Of a stretch of 26,440 bases of DNA, positions 22,611-26,440 are shown in pieces. How positions within the stretch are numbered: position 1 is the stretch's first letter; every line of letters begins with the position of its first letter. Below the pieces are notes generated by a model. That model saw only the letters and a program-made list of their open reading frames with translations. It made no database searches and was not told the origin of the DNA. The position numbers and the translations under genes were made by a program. This stretch comes from Bacteroidales bacterium. GTDB lineage: Bacteria > Bacteroidota > Bacteroidia > Bacteroidales > UBA932. The DNA lies in NCBI GenBank assembly GCA_017548805.1, contig JAFYZE010000144.1:1-26440 (forward strand). Direction: 5' to 3'.

Positions 22611-25600
22611 TGACAAGCAAACTATTCCAGAAACTGGCGGCTATCGTCTTGACGACCGTCATGTGCTTGGCCGGGACCCTGGCATCCGCCCAGAACCGTC
22701 CCATCAGCGGAACGGTCGTTGATGGAGCGGGACTTCCGGTCATCGGTGCCACGGTCATGGTCGTGGGCAACAGCTCCATCGGAGCTGTCACTGACGTTAA
22801 CGGAGCTTTCTCCCTCAACGTGCCCGCCGGATCCAACATCACGGTATCCTGCATCGGATATGCTACGCAGACTGTCCCCGTAGGGCAGCAGAGCGTGTTC
22901 AACTTCATCCTGCAGGAGGACAACGAATTCATCGAAGAGACCGTCGTGATCGGTTACGGCGTACAGCGCAAGAGCGACCTCACGGGTTCGGTAGCGTCGG
23001 TCCGATCGCAGGACCTTACCGACCGTTCTGTCTCCAATGCTGGCGCAGCCCTCCAGGGCAAGGCCGCCGGTGTCCAGGTCTACACCAACTCCGGTGCGCC
23101 CGGTGAAGGAGCGCACATCCGCGTCCGCGGTATCTCCTCCAACAGCGGCTCCGGCCTCGGACCCCTCCTCATCGTCGACGGTCTGAAAGTTGACAACATC
23201 CAGTACCTCGATCCTGAAATGATCGAGTCCATGGAGGTCCTCAAGGACGCCGCATCCGCTGCAATCTACGGTGCGCAGGCAGGTAACGGCGTCGTGCTCA
23301 TCACCACCAAGAGCGGCTCGAAGAGCAAGGACGGCAACATCTTCTACAACTACAAGCACACTATCACCTCGCTCGGACACTATGCCGAGGTGCTGAATGC
23401 CGAGGAGTTCATCGACTGGCAGCACCAGGCCTCGCAGCTCGGTACCCGCGAAGAGATCATCGGCAGCGGCCTCTGGGACGGCGTGACCGACACCAACTGG
23501 GCCGACGTCCTCTACGGCAAGGGTATCACCCGCAGCCACACCATCGGCGCCCAGGGCGGTAACGACCGCGGCTCATACTACATGTCCCTCAACTATGTTG
23601 ATGAGAACGGTATGGCAAGGGGCGACAAGGATATCTACAAGCGCCTCACCGCACAGGTCAACGCCGACTACAAGGTCAAGTCCTGGTTCCAAGTAGGTAC
23701 CAACACCTCCGTCGAGCACTACACCAAGTCCGATATCGGAAGCCCTGACGAGTACGGCGGCACCCTACTCGGAGCCCTCATCATCGACCCGCTCACCCCC
23801 GTCTATTTCAACAGCATTGACGAGATGCCGAGCAGTATGAGGAACGCTTATGAGAACGGTTACACCGTTGACGGCACCCACTACAACTACAATTTCTACA
23901 CTAATCCTGAAGGCAAGTACTATTCTACTTCCAAGATTGTAGAAGGTGACGGCGTGAACCCCATGCTCAATGTCGCGCGTTCCTATGGAACCAGCCAGGG
24001 ATGGAACATCCGCGGTACCATATTCGCCAACATCACCCCGTTCAAGGGCCTTGTCTATACCTCACGTCTCGGTTACCGCATCGCCCAGAGCTACTCCGAC
24101 GATTTCTCCGAGCCGTACTATGTCAATGCAAAGCACTACTCCCAGAGCTACAGCATCTCGGCCAGCTCGTCCCAGAGCTACTACTACCAGTGGGAGAACT
24201 TCGCCAACTACAACAGGACGTTCGGCAAACACGATATCGGAGCCATGGCCGGTATGTCTTACACCTTCAACGACAGCCGCGGCGTCAACGCCAGCCTCTC
24301 CGGCCCCGATCCGCTCAAGAGCTATGAGCCCAACTTCCGCTACCTGTCCTATGACAACGGTTCCGGTACCAAGGGCATCGGCGGCGGTACCCCTAGCAAT
24401 TCCGCCCAGATCTCCTACTTCGGACGTCTGACCTACAGCTACGACAACCGCTACAGCCTCCAGACCAACTTCCGCGCTGACGCATTCGACTCCTCGAAGC
24501 TCTCCAAGAAGAACCGCTGGGGCTACTTCCCGTCAGTCTCCGCAGGTTGGACCGTTTCCAACGAGCCTTGGTTCAAGGACAACGTCAGCCGCAACGCCAT
24601 CAGCTTCCTCAAGTTCCGCGGATCATGGGGTGTCAACGGTAATATCTCCGTGCTTTCCGGATATCCGTATTCCACCTCCATCTCATACAACAGCAGGACT
24701 TATCAGTACCATGTCAACAGCGATGTGATGGACTACGGCTCACAGCCCGACGGCCTCGCCAATCCTGACCTGACCTGGGAGACCTCCGTCCAGACCGACC
24801 TTGGTATGGACCTCCGCATGTTCAACAACCGTCTCACCTTCGGTTTCGACTGGTTCAACAAGAACACCGAGGGACTGCTCGTGAGGATCTCGCCCGTGGC
24901 TGAGGTAGGTATCTCCTCCACCACCGTCAATGCAGGTTCAGTCAACAACAACGGTCTCGAGTTCGAACTCGGATGGCAGGACGACATCGGGGACTTTGGC
25001 TACAGCATCAACGCCAACTTCTCCACCCTCAACAACATGGTCACATACCTCGAGCCCACTGTCGGTCACCAGAGCGGTTCGCACTTCGCCAACTACAAGC
25101 TCTACACCTACTTCCAGGAGGGCTATCCGGTGTGGTTCCTGCGTGGATTCGACTATGCCGGCATCGGCGCCGACGGATACGCGGAGTTCTATGACGCCAA
25201 CGGAGAGATCACTTCCAACCCTACCGACGACGACCTCAAGTTCATCGGCAACACCCTCCCGACATTCCAGTACGGTGTCACCGTAAGGCTCGACTGGAAG
25301 GGCATCGACCTCACTGTCTTCGGCAACGGATCGGGCGGCAATTACCTCGTGCCTTGCATCTACCGTACGGAGCACACTAAGATCAACACTCTCCGTTACT
25401 ACTACGAGAATGCCGGAAAGACCATCCCGGCCATTGACAAGATCTACGACAAGATCAACTTCTGGAGCTCCTCCGCCACCATCTTCAAGGGCGACTACTT
25501 CAAGATCAAGCAGATCCAGCTCGGTTACACCCTGCCCAAGAAGTTGCTCACCAAGGTCGGCATGAGCGCCGTCCGCGCCTTCGTCTCCATGGATGACTGG

Positions 25601-25732
25601 TTCATCTTCACCCAGTATCCCGGATTCGACCCCGAGGCTGCCACCACCGGAAGTTCTACCGGCCGCGGTCTTGACAAGGGTAACTACCCCAACTCCAAGA
25701 AGCTTATGTTCGGTGTCAATCTTTCCTTCTAA
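22610..25732 (+). CDS. SusC-like TonB-dependent outer-membrane transporter (pair 4)
   Basis: This 1040-residue SusC/RagA-class protein has a distinct signal peptide (MTSKLFQKLAAIVLTTVMCL...ASAQ) and a carboxypeptidase-regulatory-like domain (NRPISGTVVDGAGLPVIGAT ... NFILQEDNEF). These are followed by EETVVIGYGVQRKSDLTG, the plug with LGPLLIVDGLKV and LKDAASAAIYGAQAGNGVVL, and a barrel ending FGVNLSF. The plug and barrel are near-identical to SusC3 over long stretches, but the N-terminal ~115 residues are not. This points to recombination at the conserved TonB-box region. The start codon is the first in frame, lies at the foot of the leader inverted repeat, and has no Shine-Dalgarno site. SusD4 follows after 12 nt. 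The substrate is unknown, presumably related to that of pair 3. Confidence 0.95.
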   Translation: MTSKLFQKLAAIVLTTVMCLAGTLASAQNRPISGTVVDGAGLPVIGATVMVVGNSSIGAVTDVNGAFSLNVPAGSNITVSCIGYATQTVPVGQQSVFNFILQEDNEFIEETVVIGYGVQRKSDLTGSVASVRSQDLTDRSVSNAGAALQGKAAGVQVYTNSGAPGEGAHIRVRGISSNSGSGLGPLLIVDGLKVDNIQYLDPEMIESMEVLKDAASAAIYGAQAGNGVVLITTKSGSKSKDGNIFYNYKHTITSLGHYAEVLNAEEFIDWQHQASQLGTREEIIGSGLWDGVTDTNWADVLYGKGITRSHTIGAQGGNDRGSYYMSLNYVDENGMARGDKDIYKRLTAQVNADYKVKSWFQVGTNTSVEHYTKSDIGSPDEYGGTLLGALIIDPLTPVYFNSIDEMPSSMRNAYENGYTVDGTHYNYNFYTNPEGKYYSTSKIVEGDGVNPMLNVARSYGTSQGWNIRGTIFANITPFKGLVYTSRLGYRIAQSYSDDFSEPYYVNAKHYSQSYSISASSSQSYYYQWENFANYNRTFGKHDIGAMAGMSYTFNDSRGVNASLSGPDPLKSYEPNFRYLSYDNGSGTKGIGGGTPSNSAQISYFGRLTYSYDNRYSLQTNFRADAFDSSKLSKKNRWGYFPSVSAGWTVSNEPWFKDNVSRNAISFLKFRGSWGVNGNISVLSGYPYSTSISYNSRTYQYHVNSDVMDYGSQPDGLANPDLTWETSVQTDLGMDLRMFNNRLTFGFDWFNKNTEGLLVRISPVAEVGISSTTVNAGSVNNNGLEFELGWQDDIGDFGYSINANFSTLNNMVTYLEPTVGHQSGSHFANYKLYTYFQEGYPVWFLRGFDYAGIGADGYAEFYDANGEITSNPTDDDLKFIGNTLPTFQYGVTVRLDWKGIDLTVFGNGSGGNYLVPCIYRTEHTKINTLRYYYENAGKTIPAIDKIYDKINFWSSSATIFKGDYFKIKQIQLGYTLPKKLLTKVGMSAVRAFVSMDDWFIFTQYPGFDPEAATTGSSTGRGLDKGNYPNSKKLMFGVNLSF

Positions 25733-25744
25733 TCTGACAGCATC

Positions 25745-26440
25745 ATGAAAAAAAGTATACTCTTAAGTCTGTCCCTTGCCCTGGCGGCATTCACCGTCAC
25801 TTCCTGCAACGAGGACCTGCTGAATATCCCTCAGAAGGGCGTCATCGCCTATGAGGATTTCTACCAGACTGATGAGGATGCCGAATCGGCCCTGGTTACC
25901 GTTTATCACGAGTATGTCGGCCTGTTTGCCAAGCTCACCAGCAATACTCCCTCATACAACATTGTCTTCAACGCTCCCGGAGACGAGCTCTACTGGGGAG
26001 GCAGCAACAAGGACGACCACACCGCTGCTCAGGAGATCAATGATTTCCGTGGTACTTTCACAAGCACCAACGGACACATCACCGCATTCTACAAGAAAGC
26101 TTATTCCGTCATCTACAAGGCCAACCTCGTCATCGACAACTTCGGCGGGGAGCTTGCCGACTCGCCGGTCAAGAAGCGCTGCGTAGCGGAAGCCCGCGTG
26201 ATCCGCGCGTGGTGCCACATGTGGCTCGCCACCATGTTCGGCACCCCGCCGCTCGTGGACCACGTGCTCCCCGGTGACGCCAAGCCCACCAATTCCGACA
26301 AGGAAGAGCTCTGGCAGTGGATCATCAACGAGTTTAAGGAGGCCGCCAACGAACTGCCCGCCCGTGCCGGCAAGACCGACAAGGACGGAGCCGTCAAGGT
26401 CACCAAGGGCGCAGCCCAGGCTTTCCTCGGAAAGGCCCTC
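25745..26440 (+). CDS. SusD-like surface lipoprotein (pair 4), 3' end cut by the window
   Basis: Only the first 232 residues are present; the frame is open to the last base. The lipoprotein signal MKKSILLSLSLALAAFTVTSC has Cys21, followed by NEDLLNIPQKGVIAYEDFYQ as in SusD3. The N-terminal SusD-like helices are conserved (KRCVAEARVIRAWCHMWLAT, GTPPLVDHVLPGDAKPTNSD). By hand count about 83% of residues are identical to SusD3, with changes spread along the length. The glycan-contacting C-terminal part cannot be judged here. Confidence 0.9.
   Translation, partial: MKKSILLSLSLALAAFTVTSCNEDLLNIPQKGVIAYEDFYQTDEDAESALVTVYHEYVGLFAKLTSNTPSYNIVFNAPGDELYWGGSNKDDHTAAQEINDFRGTFTSTNGHITAFYKKAYSVIYKANLVIDNFGGELADSPVKKRCVAEARVIRAWCHMWLATMFGTPPLVDHVLPGDAKPTNSDKEELWQWIINEFKEAANELPARAGKTDKDGAVKVTKGAAQAFLGKAL

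Larger units (their letters stand above)
17442..26440 (+). repeat. Tandem duplication of a SusC/SusD module (pairs 3 and 4)
   Basis: Pair 3 (17442-22430) and pair 4 (22610-26440, truncated) are in direct tandem with the same gene order and the same 12-nt spacer between SusC and SusD, which is itself nearly conserved (TCCGACAGCAAT versus TCTGACAGCATC). Long stretches are identical at DNA level, including synonymous sites, while signal peptides, leaders and some barrel loops differ. Confidence 0.85.

Noticed and set aside
17442..26440. Insertion sequence or CRISPR explanation for the repeated DNA
   Set aside because: The repetition is explained by paralogous SusC/SusD genes. There is no transposase, no terminal inverted repeats and no short regularly spaced repeat.

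Overview
The window reads as a chromosomal segment from an uncultured Bacteroidales bacterium (Bacteroidota). The evidence is four SusC/SusD-type outer-membrane pairs, a Reg_prop sensor with a signal peptide, repeated promoters of the Bacteroidota type (TTTG, 19-20 nt spacer, TANNTTTG), A-rich start regions in place of strong Shine-Dalgarno sites, and a PheS carrying a four-cysteine insert. The base composition is fairly GC-rich for the phylum. I cannot name a genus from the sequence alone.

Layout. Positions 1-651 (minus) are the 5' part of a sensor, probably a hybrid two-component regulator. It is divergent from SusC/SusD pair 1 (739-5742), which ends in a strong terminator. Positions 5852-6848 (minus) hold an unusual island. 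An intact tRNA-Gly(GCC) with its own promoter and terminator is followed by a RelB/DinJ-type antitoxin and PIN-type toxin pair, and then by a decayed second copy of the same tRNA plus terminator. Next on the minus strand comes a two-gene unit: a small exported protein of unknown function, then pheS (6963-8443). Divergent from it is a tight plus-strand three-gene unit: a C69-family dipeptidase, an aldo/keto reductase resembling L-galactose dehydrogenase, and a zinc-dependent sugar/polyol dehydrogenase (8517-12206).

Positions 12370-26440 hold three consecutive SusC/SusD pairs (pairs 2, 3 and 4; SusD4 is cut by the window end). Terminators at 17342-17374 and 22461-22489 divide them into separate transcription units. 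Pairs 3 and 4 are a tandem duplication with near-identical stretches. The first ~118 residues of SusC3, and its start-codon leader, look more like SusC2, so SusC3 appears to be a recombinant. The SusC2 and SusC4 leaders each contain an inverted repeat whose right arm ends at the start codon.

How the genes fit together. SusC (TonB-dependent channel) and SusD (surface lipoprotein lid) pairs import glycans or peptides. No glycoside hydrolase, lyase, sulfatase or peptidase is linked to the pairs inside this window, so their substrates cannot be stated. The dehydrogenase pair suggests oxidative use of a free sugar such as L-galactose or L-fucose, which is inference. No phage, CRISPR array, transposase or integrase is visible.
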